From Brevundimonas vesicularis (GTDB lineage Bacteria; Pseudomonadota; Alphaproteobacteria; Caulobacterales; Caulobacteraceae), in the NCBI RefSeq assembly GCF_027886425.1, contig NZ_CP115671.1:2170001-2234000 (forward strand): a stretch of DNA of 64,000 nucleotides, written 5' to 3'. Numbering within the stretch: the first letter of the stretch is position 1; each line of letters begins with the position of its first letter. Shown here in pieces: positions 28,931 through 38,187 of the stretch. Made by a program: the position numbers and the translations under genes. The notes under the pieces are model-generated. The model worked only from the letters and a program-made list of their open reading frames with translations, did no database searches and had not been told where the DNA came from.

Positions 28931-29812
28931 TTACGCCCCCTTGTCGAGCTGACGCGAGATGCCGTTCAGCAGCTCAGCGGCGAAGCCGTCGGCGCGCGTG
29001 CCGTAAGCAGCGATGCGAGTGTTGAAGTAGTTGTAGAACACAACGGCCGGGATAGCGGCGAACAGACCGATACCGGTGGCCAGCAGAGCTTCAGCGATAC
29101 CCGGAGCCACGACGGCCAGGTTGGTGGTGTTCGACTGGGCGATGCCGATGAAGGAGTTCATGATGCCGTAAACGGTGCCGAACAGACCGACGAACGGACC
29201 GATCGAGCCGACCGACGCCAGGAACTGCTGGCCGCCCGACAGGCGCAGGGCCAGACCGGATTGCACGGCGGCGACAGCCGACTGAGCGCGGGCCATGGCC
29301 GAGTCGAGGTGATCGCCGGTGACCGACAGACCCGATTGACGCGACAGTTCGATTTCCTCGGTGGCGGCGGCGGCCATGTCGGCCAGCGGGTTGCCGTCGA
29401 AATCTTCCTGAGTCGAGACAGCGCGCATGTCAGCGATGGTGCGGGCGCCGCGGAAGTTCTCGAGGAAGTTGTCGGTCTTGCGGTTCAGAGCGCCGAACTC
29501 GAACAGCTTGATGAGCAGCAGGGTCCACGACAGGATCGAGGCCAGCAGCAGGCCGGCCATGACGACCTTAACGACGACCGTGGCTTCCATGAACATGGAG
29601 ATCGGGGTGATGTCGCCGTGACCGCCGCCGACGGCGTCGTTCACCGTTGCGGGATCAGCTTCGCCGGCAGCCGGAGCGGCGGCTGCGGGAGCCGCAGTCG
29701 AGGCGGCCGGGGTGGGCTCGGCCGGGGCCTGGGCCAGGACCGGCGAGCTCGCCATCAGCGCGGCGGCGCCGGCCATGGCGAGAAGGATATTCGTCTTTTT
29801 GCTGTTCAGCAT
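28931..29812 (-). CDS. exbB: ExbB/MotA/TolQ family proton channel protein
   Basis: 293 residues from ATG 29812. An N-terminal signal-like segment (MLNSKKTNILLAMAGAAALMASSPVLAQ) and an Ala/Pro-rich periplasmic stretch of about 45 residues precede the ExbB core, which has three membrane helices: VVVKVVMAGLLLASILSW, then after the cytoplasmic loop GSIGPFVGLFGTVYGIMNSF and GIAEALLATGIGLFAAIPAVVFYNYF with the conserved Thr and Glu positions. The extended N-terminus is the ExbB type seen with periplasmic stabilising regions. First gene of the operon. Confidence 0.94.
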   Translation of the reverse strand: MLNSKKTNILLAMAGAAALMASSPVLAQAPAEPTPAASTAAPAAAAPAAGEADPATVNDAVGGGHGDITPISMFMEATVVVKVVMAGLLLASILSWTLLLIKLFEFGALNRKTDNFLENFRGARTIADMRAVSTQEDFDGNPLADMAAAATEEIELSRQSGLSVTGDHLDSAMARAQSAVAAVQSGLALRLSGGQQFLASVGSIGPFVGLFGTVYGIMNSFIGIAQSNTTNLAVVAPGIAEALLATGIGLFAAIPAVVFYNYFNTRIAAYGTRADGFAAELLNGISRQLDKGA

Positions 29813-30345
29813 AATTCGCCAGTTCCTGCTTGGTCTGACTCGTGGAACCAAAGGTGCGGCCATAGTCAGCGACCGCCCCCCAACCTGAAATGTTTCCTTC
29901 AACGCGCCCGTCCTTTCGAGGATCAGAGCTCGCTGAAATCTTCGGTGGAGATCGAAACGGTCGCCCGCCTCGTCTCCGCTGGTCGAACCTTCGGAGACAC
30001 GTCTCCGGCGATCCGCATTAACGTCTTCTTGCGAAGGCGCCTCAACCCTTTGACGAACCCTTACCGGAGCGTCAAGGGACAAGAGGGGCTTTTAACCCGT
30101 CGAGAGACATGGAGAAAAGTTCCACCAACCGGCGCATTAGAGTGCAGCCGCGCGACATTTTGATGATGATCTGGCGTCAGATGAAGCAAGTTTGTTCAAA
30201 ACGAACATCCTGAGCGTGATCATTTCCCGATATTGCGAATGTCGGGCTGATCGCTGCACGCCGGCTGAAAACCCCAGGGCGGCGCAAAGGCCGCAGCGCA
30301 GGATCATGCGCTCGAAACAATCGATTTTCACGATGTAGGAAAAGA
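29813..30345. other. Intergenic region upstream of exbB, no gene supported
   Basis: 533 bases between the exbB start and tRNA-Phe. I see no reading frame with convincing codon use. It should contain the exbB-exbD-tonB promoter. Small repeats visible: TGTTC / GAACA around 30191-30205 and CCCGA / TCGGG at about 30226-30246, both too weak to assign. Confidence 0.5.
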
Positions 30346-30421
30346 TGGTGCCTGGAGGCGGGTTCGAACCACCGACACGCGGATTTTCAATCCGCTGCTC
30401 TACCAGCTGAGCTATCCAGGC
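30346..30421 (-). tRNA. tRNA-Phe (anticodon GAA)
   Basis: 76 bases with encoded CCA. Acceptor GCCTGGA / TCCAGGC, D stem GCTC / GAGC, anticodon stem GCGGA / TCCGC with loop TTGAAAA, T loop TTCGAAC. Stems pair fully. Confidence 0.97.
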
Positions 30422-30448
30422 GCCGACGCGGCGTCGCGAGAGGCGGGT

Positions 30449-30649
30449 CTATAGGGGAGGCTTTTCCGCCTGTCCAGCGCCCAATTCGCCCTTTTCGTCA
30501 TCATCTTCCGCACCCTCGTCCAAGGCGACCGGAATGGCGTAGGCGCCGGTGAACCAGCGTTGAAGATCCACGTCCGAACAGCGGCGTGAGCAGAAGGGCT
30601 TGTACTTGGGATCGGCGTCGGCCTTGCGGCAGATAGGACAGGAAGCCAC
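30449..30649 (-). CDS. yacG: YacG-type zinc-binding protein (DNA gyrase inhibitor family)
   Basis: 66 residues. Four cysteines in the YacG zinc pattern CPIC (residues 4-7) and CSRRC (19-23), followed by DVDLQRWFTGAYAIP. E. coli YacG binds GyrB and inhibits gyrase; I infer the same family function. The C-terminal third is acidic and Gly/Glu rich. It starts 3 bases after the RNase E/G stop, and the order infA-maf-RNase-yacG is conserved in alphaproteobacteria. Confidence 0.9.
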   Translation of the reverse strand: MASCPICRKADADPKYKPFCSRRCSDVDLQRWFTGAYAIPVALDEGAEDDDEKGELGAGQAEKPPL

Positions 30650-30652
30650 GGC

Positions 30653-31687
30653 TCAACCCTCTTCTATTCGTAAACGTCCTGGCGGGATCGCGGCATCGGC
30701 CTGGATCACCGCTCGCGGTCCCAGATAGGACGCCAGTGGGTCAGCGATCAGGGCTTCTTCGGGCGCGCAACGCGCGGTGATGCGTGGCGATAAGGTATCG
30801 GCCAGCAGTTGCCGTCGCAAAGCGCGCACGACAGATATGGCCCGCGTCTGAACCGAGGGGCGTCCGCCGGCGTCGAGCAGAATCTCCTCGATCGGGGTGC
30901 GGCGCCAGGGCAGCGACATCTGCAACAGGCCGAATCGACTGACGGGTCCGAAGACGGCCTGGGGTACATGACCGAACGCGGCCCGCGCGACTTTGGACTG
31001 CGCCTCGGCGTCCTGACCGTCCCCGACCATGTCGATGACGACCAGGCCGCCCCAGTTCCGCAAGCCGATCAGCCGCGCCGCCTGTTTCACCCCCTCGCGA
31101 TTCGCAGCCGCCCTGGCCTGTTTCGGATCACGACCGGGGGTGGAGGTGAAGTCGATGTCCACAGCCACCAGGGCGCGGGTGCGTTCGATGGCGAGATCGA
31201 TTCCATGCGGGGCGAAACCGATCGATTGAACCAGAGCCTCCTCCTCCGCCTCGACCATGGCGTCGATGGCGGCGATGCCAGTGATTGATTCCTCGCCGGG
31301 CGCGAGATCGCGCAACTGTTCGGCGATGCTGGGTGCGGGCTGAATCAGGCGGGGCGTCCCCTCCCCCGGTCCTACATACCGAACTGCCGCCCCTTTCCCG
31401 GCACGAGGTTCGGCGACGATGACGACTTCCAGCCGCTGGCCTTGGGTAATTCGGTCATTTCTCGGGAACGGGAGAAAGGCGGCGGTCGGTGCGGCGATAT
31501 CGACGAAGGCGCCGCGCAAGCCGGGGTTCACCTCGATGACACGCCCCACCGAGCGGGCGCCGAGCCGGGTCTGCGCCGCATCATCCTCGCGGTGGATTAG
31601 AAGATGAGTATAGCGGCCATCGCGCATGATCGCGCCACGCGTCTCGCCAGGCGTCTCGTCGAGGAAGACCTCGACTGCGCCGCTCAT
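30653..31687 (-). CDS. Short ribonuclease E/G family protein
   Basis: 344 residues, clearly shorter than RNase E or RNase G because the S1 and catalytic parts are compact. It matches the family in RVIEVNPGLRGAFVDIAAPTAAFLP (S1-like region), GVKQAARLIGLRNWGGLVVIDMVG and the GRPSVQTRAISVVRALRR segment. The catalytic Asp of IDMVG (usually IDFIDM) is there, while the second acidic residue of the classical pair is not obvious to me. It may be a specialised RNase or have altered activity. Its start overlaps the maf stop by 4 bases. Confidence 0.82.
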   Translation of the reverse strand: MSGAVEVFLDETPGETRGAIMRDGRYTHLLIHREDDAAQTRLGARSVGRVIEVNPGLRGAFVDIAAPTAAFLPFPRNDRITQGQRLEVVIVAEPRAGKGAAVRYVGPGEGTPRLIQPAPSIAEQLRDLAPGEESITGIAAIDAMVEAEEEALVQSIGFAPHGIDLAIERTRALVAVDIDFTSTPGRDPKQARAAANREGVKQAARLIGLRNWGGLVVIDMVGDGQDAEAQSKVARAAFGHVPQAVFGPVSRFGLLQMSLPWRRTPIEEILLDAGGRPSVQTRAISVVRALRRQLLADTLSPRITARCAPEEALIADPLASYLGPRAVIQADAAIPPGRLRIEEG

Positions 31688-32265
31688 GAACGCCAGCCGA
31701 CGCCGTGCAAGAGCTGGACGGCCTCATAGACGGGAAGGCCCATCACGGACGGATGGCTGCCGACGATGCGCTGGATGAAGGCGGCCGCTGGGCCCTGGAT
31801 GCCATAGCCGCCCGCCTTGCCGCGCCAGTCGCCCGTGGCGACGTAGGCGGCGATCTCGTGGTCGGACAAGGGTTTGAAGGTCACGCGGGTTTCGTTGACG
31901 CGCGACGATAGTTTTCCGTCGCGCCACACGGCCACGCCGGTGAAGACGCGGTGATTGCGGCCGGACAGCAGTTTCAGAAAGCGTGTCGCCTCGGCCTCGT
32001 CCGCCGCCTTCTCCAGAAAACGACGCCCGACAGCGACAACCGTATCGGCGGCGATGACGACCGCGTCGGAGCGGCGCTCTGCGACGACCTGCGCCTTCGA
32101 GGTGGCAAGTCGTTCGGCCAGACGCGGCGGGGTCTCGCCCTTCAGAGGCGTCTCGTCGATGTCGGCGGGATCGATATGGTCGGGCGTGATCCCGACCTGC
32201 GCCAGCAGTTCGATGCGGCGCGGGCTGGCCGAAGCCAGCACCAGTTCGGGGCGACCCGCAGCCAC
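31684..32265 (-). CDS. maf: Maf-like nucleoside triphosphate pyrophosphatase
   Basis: 193 residues. Hydrolyses non-canonical or modified NTPs, or dTTP/UTP, to monophosphates. Signature LASASPRRIELLAQVG at the N-terminus, VVIAADTVV with the metal-binding Asp, SGRNHRVFTGVAV and the end-domain GDWRGKAGGYGIQGPAAAF with KxGGYGIQG. The start is GTG 32265, which touches the infA stop, suggesting coupled translation. Confidence 0.93.
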   Translation of the reverse strand: MAAGRPELVLASASPRRIELLAQVGITPDHIDPADIDETPLKGETPPRLAERLATSKAQVVAERRSDAVVIAADTVVAVGRRFLEKAADEAEATRFLKLLSGRNHRVFTGVAVWRDGKLSSRVNETRVTFKPLSDHEIAAYVATGDWRGKAGGYGIQGPAAAFIQRIVGSHPSVMGLPVYEAVQLLHGVGWRS

Positions 32266-32484
32266 TTACTTGAAGCGATAGGTGATGCGACCCTTGGTCA
32301 GGTCGTAGGGGGTCATTTCGACCAGCACCTTGTCGCCGGCCAGGACGCGGATGCGGTTCTTGCGCATCTTGCCGGCGGTGTGAGCGATGATCTCGTGGTC
32401 GTTCTCGAGCGTCACGCGGAAGGTGGCGTTCGGTAGCAGTTCGCTGACCGTGCCGGGAAACTCAAGCAGTTCTTCCTTAGCCAT
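32266..32484 (-). CDS. infA: Translation initiation factor IF-1
   Basis: 72 residues, the invariant IF-1 length. OB-fold protein that occupies the ribosomal A site during initiation. Conserved blocks [33 protein letters not shown] and [18 protein letters not shown] 32484 gives the standard MAKEELLEF beginning. Starts the infA-maf-RNase-yacG run. Confidence 0.97.
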   Translation of the reverse strand: MAKEELLEFPGTVSELLPNATFRVTLENDHEIIAHTAGKMRKNRIRVLAGDKVLVEMTPYDLTKGRITYRFK

Positions 32485-32587
32485 GCGGCCTCTCACGCCC
32501 GTTGAATATGCGTTCGACCCCACGCCGGGCGGGCGCGAGGGGCGGAATGGACGGGCCTAATGCCCGAAAACACAGAGATAGTCGAGG

Positions 32588-33055
32588 TCAGCCGCGACGG
32601 TAGAGGGCGCAGAGCAATGTGAACAGGCGCCGCGACGTCTCGTGATCGACCACGATCTTGCCGTCCAACCGCGTCTTCAGCTGCTCGGCCCCTTCGTTGT
32701 GAAGGCCGCGGCGGCCCATGTCGACCGATTCGATCTGGCTGGCCGAGGATCCGCGCAGCGCCTCATAGTAGCTGTCGCAGATCATCAGATAGTCTTTGAT
32801 CACGCCCTTCAGCGGCGTCAGGCTGATGGCGTAGGTGCGCGTGAAGTTGTCGCCGTCGATATCGAACACCAGACGATTGTCCTGAAGCGACAGCTTCAGC
32901 CTGTAGGGTCCGCCCTCGGCGCCGACGGGCTCGAAGCTGTTCTTCTCGACCAGATCAAAGATGGCTACGCGACGCTCGTGCTCGATCTCGGCCGTCGCCG
33001 CCGGCAGTGTCGCGGCGTCCAGTTCGACCGAGGCCAGCTTGTGATCGGCGCTCAT
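32588..33055 (-). CDS. UPF0262 family protein
   Basis: 155 residues. Matches the alphaproteobacterial UPF0262 family: ERRVAIFDLVEKNSF, YRLKLSLQDNRLVFDI, LTPLKGVIKDYLMICDSYYEAL, and the EQLKTRLDGKIVVDHETSRRLFTLLCALY end. Function unknown. The start overlaps the DUF2948 stop as ATGA. Together with murA, DUF2948 and infA this is a long-conserved neighbourhood in the class. Confidence 0.9.
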   Translation of the reverse strand: MSADHKLASVELDAATLPAATAEIEHERRVAIFDLVEKNSFEPVGAEGGPYRLKLSLQDNRLVFDIDGDNFTRTYAISLTPLKGVIKDYLMICDSYYEALRGSSASQIESVDMGRRGLHNEGAEQLKTRLDGKIVVDHETSRRLFTLLCALYRRG

Positions 33056-33537
33056 GCCGCAGTTCCTTCGTCCAGTTCGGGCGTGTCCAGGTGGGTCGGC
33101 GCGATCCGTGCGGGCCAGCGGTCGGAGATGTCCGTGACCACGGCGTCCAGGCATTCGACGTCGATTCGCAGATCACCGCCGCCGGCGAACATCAGGATGA
33201 CGCGCCCGCTCAGGTCCTCGGTCGGAATGAATTCTAGCGCGAGCAGTTCGAGTGAGGCGTCAGGGCTGCGCGACAGGCGACGGCTCTTGACCGCCAGAAC
33301 GTCGCCGAACTGCATGGCGCACATCACCCGCGTCCCGCCGCACTCCCAGCAGAAGCGGCTGAAGGCGATGGTCAGTGTTCGGGCCGCCTTTTCCCAGACG
33401 ATATCGACGGGGCGCAGGATGGCGTCCTGCAGCGCGGCGGAGATGATCTGAAGATCGTCGGCGTCCTCGGCCAGCAGACGCAGCGGTTCGACCGGCGCCT
33501 TGGCTTCGGGGATGACGCCGTCGATCTCAGTGCTCAT
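33052..33537 (-). CDS. DUF2948 family protein
   Basis: 161 residues. Family pattern [23 protein letters not shown] near the N-terminus, [14 protein letters not shown] and [14 protein letters not shown], ending in [19 protein letters not shown]. No enzyme motif is visible. It overlaps the murA stop by 11 bases and is followed by UPF0262 with an ATGA overlap, so expression with murA is likely. Confidence 0.9.
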   Translation of the reverse strand: MSTEIDGVIPEAKAPVEPLRLLAEDADDLQIISAALQDAILRPVDIVWEKAARTLTIAFSRFCWECGGTRVMCAMQFGDVLAVKSRRLSRSPDASLELLALEFIPTEDLSGRVILMFAGGGDLRIDVECLDAVVTDISDRWPARIAPTHLDTPELDEGTAA

Positions 33538-34816
33538 CACCTGTTCCCTTTATGCGGCGGATGTCGGCTCCGCACGCGCCGAGCTTTTCTTCCAAACGCT
33601 CGAAACCGCGATCCAGATGATAGACGCGTCCGACCGTCGTTTCGGCCTCCGCGATAAGGCCCGCGATGACCAAGCACATCGAGGCCCGCAGATCCGTGGC
33701 CATCACCTGCGCGCCGTGCAGAACCTCGACGCCGGTGACGTGCGCCTCTCCGGCGTGGACCGAAATGTCGGCGCCCAGTCGCGCCAACTCCGGCACGTGC
33801 ATGAAGCGGTTTTCGAAGATCGTCTCGCGAATCGTGCTGACGCCCTCCGCCGTCGTCATCAGCGCCATGAACTGGGCCTGCAGATCGGTGGCGAAGCCCG
33901 GATAGATGGCCGTCTCGACATCCACGGCCTTCAGTCGCTGCTTGGGGTCGCGCTTGATCAGAACGCCGTCGGCGGTCGGCGACACCTCGACGCCCGCCTC
34001 GACCATCTTGTCGGTCAGCGAACCGATCAGTTCGGCCCGCGCCCTGGTCAGGCGCACCTCGCCGCCCGCCATGGCGGCGGAAACCGCGTAGGAGCCCATC
34101 TCGATTCGGTCGGGAATCACCGACCAGGTCGTCCCGTTCAGCGACGAGACGCCGGTGATGGTCAGGACGTCGGTGTCGATTCCCTCGATCCTGGCGCCCA
34201 TAGCCGTCAGACAGTGGGCTAGATCGCCGATCTCGGGTTCGCGCGCCGCACGACGCAGGACGGTCGTGCCCTCAGCCAGCACGGCGGCCAGAAGCGCATG
34301 TTCGGTGGCGCCGACCGAGACGAAGGGGAACTCGATCTCGGCGCCCTTCAGACCCTTGGGCGCGCGGGCGGTGACATAGCCTTCGTCCAGCTCGATCTCG
34401 GCGCCCAGCGCCGTCAGCGCCTGAAGGTGCAGATCGACCGGACGCGCACCGATGGTGCAGCCGCCGGGCAGCGAGACCTTGGCCTCGCCGGTGCGCGCCA
34501 GCAATGGGCCCAGCACATTGAACGAGGCCCGCATCTGGCGCACCAGATCATAGGGGGCGAAGGTCGAGGTCAGGTCCTTGGCGTGAAACAGGCTCTCCTG
34601 CCCGTCCGCGCCGTCACGCTCGGTCACTTCGATACCGAACTGACGCAGCAACTGACCCAGGAACCGGGTGTCGGCCAGGCGCGGCATATTGGTCAGCAGC
34701 AAGGGCTGATCCGTCAGGATCGAGGCGGCCATCAGCTTGATGGCGGAGTTCTTGGCGCCGCTGACGGGAATGTCCCCGAAAAGCTGGGCGCCGCCCTGAA
34801 TGGCGATGCTGTCCAT
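33527..34816 (-). CDS. murA: UDP-N-acetylglucosamine 1-carboxyvinyltransferase
   Basis: 429 residues. First committed step of peptidoglycan synthesis: adds enolpyruvate from PEP to UDP-GlcNAc. The substrate-binding [16 protein letters not shown] is near residue 20; the PEP-reactive Cys120 sits in [15 protein letters not shown], so the enzyme should be fosfomycin sensitive. Also visible are [21 protein letters not shown] and [19 protein letters not shown] 34816 gives the normal MDSIAIQGG beginning. Confidence 0.96.
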   Translation of the reverse strand: MDSIAIQGGAQLFGDIPVSGAKNSAIKLMAASILTDQPLLLTNMPRLADTRFLGQLLRQFGIEVTERDGADGQESLFHAKDLTSTFAPYDLVRQMRASFNVLGPLLARTGEAKVSLPGGCTIGARPVDLHLQALTALGAEIELDEGYVTARAPKGLKGAEIEFPFVSVGATEHALLAAVLAEGTTVLRRAAREPEIGDLAHCLTAMGARIEGIDTDVLTITGVSSLNGTTWSVIPDRIEMGSYAVSAAMAGGEVRLTRARAELIGSLTDKMVEAGVEVSPTADGVLIKRDPKQRLKAVDVETAIYPGFATDLQAQFMALMTTAEGVSTIRETIFENRFMHVPELARLGADISVHAGEAHVTGVEVLHGAQVMATDLRASMCLVIAGLIAEAETTVGRVYHLDRGFERLEEKLGACGADIRRIKGTGDEH

Positions 34817-34918
34817 GACGTCCTTAAGCGCGCCCGAGGCCAACGCCTCGGGGGGAAGGTTCTCTAGCAAGCCGGCGGGCGCTTGCCAAAGGGCTGCGTG
34901 ATCGCGAGGCGATGACTT

Positions 34919-35116
34919 TCAGTTGCTGTCGCGCGGCGCGGCCGGCGTGCGCGCCGGCGCCTTGCGCCGCCGCAGATTGGCCCGGAGCGCGGAGGCCAGC
35001 CGCATGGCCTTTTCCGCCTTGGCCCGCGCTTTCTCGAAATCAGGACCCGATTCGACAATCGGCGTCGCCTGCGCGGCGGCGGAGGGCGTATCGGCGTCAT
35101 GCGGCGTGCGAGTCAT
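34919..35116 (-). CDS. Small basic protein, hypothetical
   Basis: 65 residues, upstream of murA on the same strand. The first third is Thr/Ala/Asp rich, the middle is a predicted basic helix (DFEKARAKAEKAMRLASALRANLRRRK) and the tail is Pro/Arg rich. Composition suggests nucleic-acid or membrane-surface binding, but there is no recognised domain. It is supported by codon use and position only; the opposite strand also has an open frame. Confidence 0.45.
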   Translation of the reverse strand: MTRTPHDADTPSAAAQATPIVESGPDFEKARAKAEKAMRLASALRANLRRRKAPARTPAAPRDSN

Positions 35117-35226
35117 GGCGCAATGATGCCGTGATCACGGGCCATGTCCAAACTTTCTTTCAGATCGTCAAAAAGCCGCTTCCCTCCCCGGAAGGGTTTG
35201 GCTATACGGCCGCTTCCTCAGTCGGG

Positions 35227-35301
<75 letters not shown>

Positions 35302-35312
35302 TCTGAGACTTG

Positions 35313-35342
35313 AAAAGGCCCGGCTTTCGCCGGGCCTTTTTG
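35313..35342. terminator. Terminator after tRNA-Thr
   Basis: AAAAGGCCCGGC / GCCGGGCCTTTT, perfect 12-bp stem with a 4-base loop and T-run. Palindromic enough to also stop minus-strand transcription from the next gene. Confidence 0.88.
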
Positions 35343-35368
35343 ATTCTCCAGATCGGACGGAAAAGCCT

Positions 35369-35956
35369 TCAGTCGTAGCCGTACAGGCTGCGGCGGTAGG
35401 GATCCCGGTCATCCGCATCGCCGTCCTTGCTCCAGCTGAACCCCATCGACATCGACTTGGTCGTGGTGTCGGCCCCATAGCCTCGACCGCGCCAGCCGCC
35501 GCCATAGGGCGAGTAGAAGCCCGGTCCGCGCAGACCATAGCCGCCGTAGCCGTATCCCCAGGGTTCGTTGCGGCCTTCGCGGTAGGCGAGGTCCAGGCGA
35601 CCGTTCTCGCCAACCGGCAGGGAAACGGCCGCGCCATAGCTGCGATAGCCCCCGGTGCCGATTCCGGCCTCGACCATGCCATGCATCTTGCGCTCGGCCG
35701 GGGCGCCCGGCTCTGCACTTTCGTCGAAGGTTGCGCCCGGCGTGCGCGCGCTGATCCAGTTCTGGATCTGCTGTTCAGTTGTCATGCCGTGCGGGGCGGC
35801 GTCCTGCGCCGTCGGCGCGGTCAGCGACGCCTCAGGCGCCGCCGCCATGGCCTGGGCCAGGGTGGGCGCGTTTGTCGGCGCCGTGGTCACCACGCCGTCC
35901 GGGTCACCGTCCGACGCCGCCAGCGCCACACCCGCCAAGAGACTTGCGATCAGCAT
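35369..35956 (-). CDS. Secreted Gly/Tyr-rich protein of unknown function
   Basis: 195 residues. A short signal peptide (MLIASLLAGVALA) leads to an Ala/Thr-rich segment, a charged middle with WISARTPGATFDES and MHGMVEAGIGTGGYRSYGAAVSLP, a beta-strand-like region (GRLDLAYREGRNEPWGY) and a Gly/Tyr/Pro-rich stretch, GGYGLRGPGFYSPYGG. The end is Asp/Tyr rich. It may sit at the cell envelope; no family recognised. Single-gene unit facing the tRNA-Thr terminator. Confidence 0.72.
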   Translation of the reverse strand: MLIASLLAGVALAASDGDPDGVVTTAPTNAPTLAQAMAAAPEASLTAPTAQDAAPHGMTTEQQIQNWISARTPGATFDESAEPGAPAERKMHGMVEAGIGTGGYRSYGAAVSLPVGENGRLDLAYREGRNEPWGYGYGGYGLRGPGFYSPYGGGWRGRGYGADTTTKSMSMGFSWSKDGDADDRDPYRRSLYGYD

Positions 35957-36004
35957 AGGCCACCTCCGTTCGACATCATCCTAGCACAGCGATTGAGGCC
36001 AAGG

Positions 36005-36499
36005 TCAGGCGATGCCGTCGCCGCGGTTGAGGGGGTCCGGCAGAGCCTCGCCCTCGGCTACGAAACTGAGCGCGACCGAGTTGATGCAATAGCGGTTTCC
36101 GGTGGGCGGCGGGCCGTCGGGGAAGACGTGACCCTGGTGGCTGCCGCAGCGGGCGCACTGGGTCTCGATCCGGATCATGCCGTAGCTGGTGTCGCGGATC
36201 GCGTAGACGTGCGCTTCATCGACCGGCTGGGTGAAGCTGGGCCAGCCGGTGCCGCTTTCGAATTTGGTTCCGCTCTTGAACAACGGCAAGCCGCATTCGC
36301 GGCAGCAGAAGACGCCCGCCCGCTTCTCGCCCAGCAGAGTGCCGCAGAAGGGCGCCTCCGTGCCATGGGATAGCAGGACGCGCTTTTCCTCAGGGTTCAG
36401 ATCGGCTTCGAGCCGGGCGCGTTCTTGGGCGTTCGGCGGGGTCAGGTCATAGCCCGACGGCGAACGGAGGGATTCGGAGGTTTGGGCGAGATCGGTCAT
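36005..36499 (-). CDS. msrB: Peptide-methionine (R)-S-oxide reductase
   Basis: 164 residues. Reduces the R form of oxidised methionine using thioredoxin. Zinc ligands are the two pairs CRECG and CARCG; the core GTGWPSFTQPV and the catalytic Cys in GNRYCINSVALSF are present, and GHVFPDGPPPTG precedes it. There is no signal peptide, so it is cytoplasmic. ATG 36499 is chosen for a compact N-terminus. Confidence 0.95.
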   Translation of the reverse strand: MTDLAQTSESLRSPSGYDLTPPNAQERARLEADLNPEEKRVLLSHGTEAPFCGTLLGEKRAGVFCCRECGLPLFKSGTKFESGTGWPSFTQPVDEAHVYAIRDTSYGMIRIETQCARCGSHQGHVFPDGPPPTGNRYCINSVALSFVAEGEALPDPLNRGDGIA

Positions 36500-36575
36500 G
36501 GACTGCAAATAAGAAGGGCGGGCCAAGGGTTCCACCCCTGCCCGCCCCTCGTTCATTCGACCGACCGGTCCTTAC

Positions 36576-38060
36576 TTATTGGAACAGCGTCCCGACCCAG
36601 GCGCGCACGGCCGCCTCGTCCGTCGCCGATCCGGTATAGGCAAGGCCCTGTGCCGGGGTGAAGGGCGCATCGTTGCCGCGTTGGCGCGTGGTCCAGGCCT
36701 TATGACCATAGGTCAGCTCGGCATAGTTCGACGGCAGGCGCAGAACGGTCGGCTCGATAAAGATCGAGTCCTCAGCGGTGACCGATCCGGCCAGGCGCAC
36801 GTTCGGCAGGCGCGTCAGCAGGTCCAGCGTATCCAGGCACCCGCTGGTGCAGCCGCTGTCGACCAGGACCACGACAGGACCTGCGACGGGGTTTGCTGCG
36901 CCCGTGTCAGCCACCGAAGGACGGCCCGGCATGGTGAATGTCGGCTGATTGGCGGCCAGGGCCGAATCGAAGGCGGCGACGATGGCCTGGGTCTGTTCGA
37001 TCACCGGGCCGGATTCGGCGACGAAGCGCGGGTCGGCCTGCATGCGGGCCAGGGTGTCGGCGAACCACTGACGATTTGCGGTCGTGGCGCGGTAGGTGAT
37101 TGAGCCGGCTTCAGGCTGACGGCTGACGGTGAACTCCGGCGTCCAGATGCGGTTGGCCAGGCCATAGCCCTTGCCCGTCGCATTCAGCGAAGCGCCGTTC
37201 GCGCCGCGCAGGTCGATGACCAGACCCTGCGCACCACGAATGGCGGGAAGTTGGGCTTCGACAGCGGCGTAGAAGGCGTCCCATCCGGCGTCGTCAGCCA
37301 AGGTATGGACGTTGATCCACGGACGGCCATCGACCGTCTCGACCGACAAAGGATTGGCGCCCGGCGTGTAGACGGTGGCGCGATAGGCGGCTTCCAGGCT
37401 GGCGGCGTCGGCCGGCTGGGGCTGCATCTGGAAGTCGCGATCACGACGGCCGACCTTGAAGGTGCACAGCGAGGGCACACCGCCGGTGAAGGGATTGTTG
37501 CGGTTCCACAGCAGATAGGGCGCGGTGCGGACACGTCCGGCTTCCGTCGTCAGGTCGCCTTCCCACCGGTCCAGCCGCTCTTCGGCCAACTGGGCGGCGG
37601 TCTTGTCGCCGCACTTGACCAGGGTCGCCCCGAGCGGCGGCACGTTGCGAACGCCGGGCTTCACATAGGAGACGACATATTCGCCGTTGCGCCACGCCGT
37701 GGTCACGCCCGGCCAGCTGGTCGCGAAGAAGGGACCGAGGCCTTCATAGGTCGGGCGAATCGCGATGTTCGAATCGCGGAAGCCATTGGCGTAGTAGCGC
37801 ATCAGATAGGCGTGGCTGTCGCCGCTGTTCACGCGGCCAACCTTGCCTTGCGCATCGGTCAGGCCGGCATCGATCCAGCTGCGAAACGCTTCGCTGGGCG
37901 CGCCGGGAATCACGGCGGCGGGGTGATTGGCGGCCAGGGTGTCATGCGCGGCCTGAAGGTCCTGTTGCGCCAGAGCGCGAAAATCCTGTGCGACGGCGGT
38001 GCCGGCGGCGACGGTCAGCGACAGAACGGCGGCCGAAGCGGCGGCGATCATTCGGTTCAT
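36576..38060 (-). CDS. Secreted S41-peptidase-like protein
   Basis: 494 residues from ATG 38060, with a signal peptide (MNRMIAAASAAVLSLTVAAGTAVAQ). The C-terminal part resembles the tail-specific protease fold of S41: GLVIDLRGANGASL, then VVVLVDSGCTSGCLDTLDLLTRLPNVRLAGSVTAEDS, where the nucleophile is normally a Ser in a small-residue stretch. Here the candidate Ser is flanked by two Cys (GCTSGC), a pattern I have seen in S41-like proteins of this group. No PDZ domain is visible. Likely a periplasmic peptidase, activity unproven. Confidence 0.8.
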   Translation of the reverse strand: MNRMIAAASAAVLSLTVAAGTAVAQDFRALAQQDLQAAHDTLAANHPAAVIPGAPSEAFRSWIDAGLTDAQGKVGRVNSGDSHAYLMRYYANGFRDSNIAIRPTYEGLGPFFATSWPGVTTAWRNGEYVVSYVKPGVRNVPPLGATLVKCGDKTAAQLAEERLDRWEGDLTTEAGRVRTAPYLLWNRNNPFTGGVPSLCTFKVGRRDRDFQMQPQPADAASLEAAYRATVYTPGANPLSVETVDGRPWINVHTLADDAGWDAFYAAVEAQLPAIRGAQGLVIDLRGANGASLNATGKGYGLANRIWTPEFTVSRQPEAGSITYRATTANRQWFADTLARMQADPRFVAESGPVIEQTQAIVAAFDSALAANQPTFTMPGRPSVADTGAANPVAGPVVVLVDSGCTSGCLDTLDLLTRLPNVRLAGSVTAEDSIFIEPTVLRLPSNYAELTYGHKAWTTRQRGNDAPFTPAQGLAYTGSATDEAAVRAWVGTLFQ

Positions 38061-38187
38061 GGGGTTTCCTGCGGCCTTTGATTTCAAGCTCGTGGGAAAG
38101 GTTAAACCCCATGCGTCCAGCGCTTGCCAACCCCACCGCGCGGGATTTTGCCCGATTGTCACATGGGCTGCGGCGATGCGGCGCGCA

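Noticed and set aside
30137..30331. 64-codon minus-strand frame before exbB
   Set aside because: No ribosome-binding site, poor codon use, and no recognisable domain.
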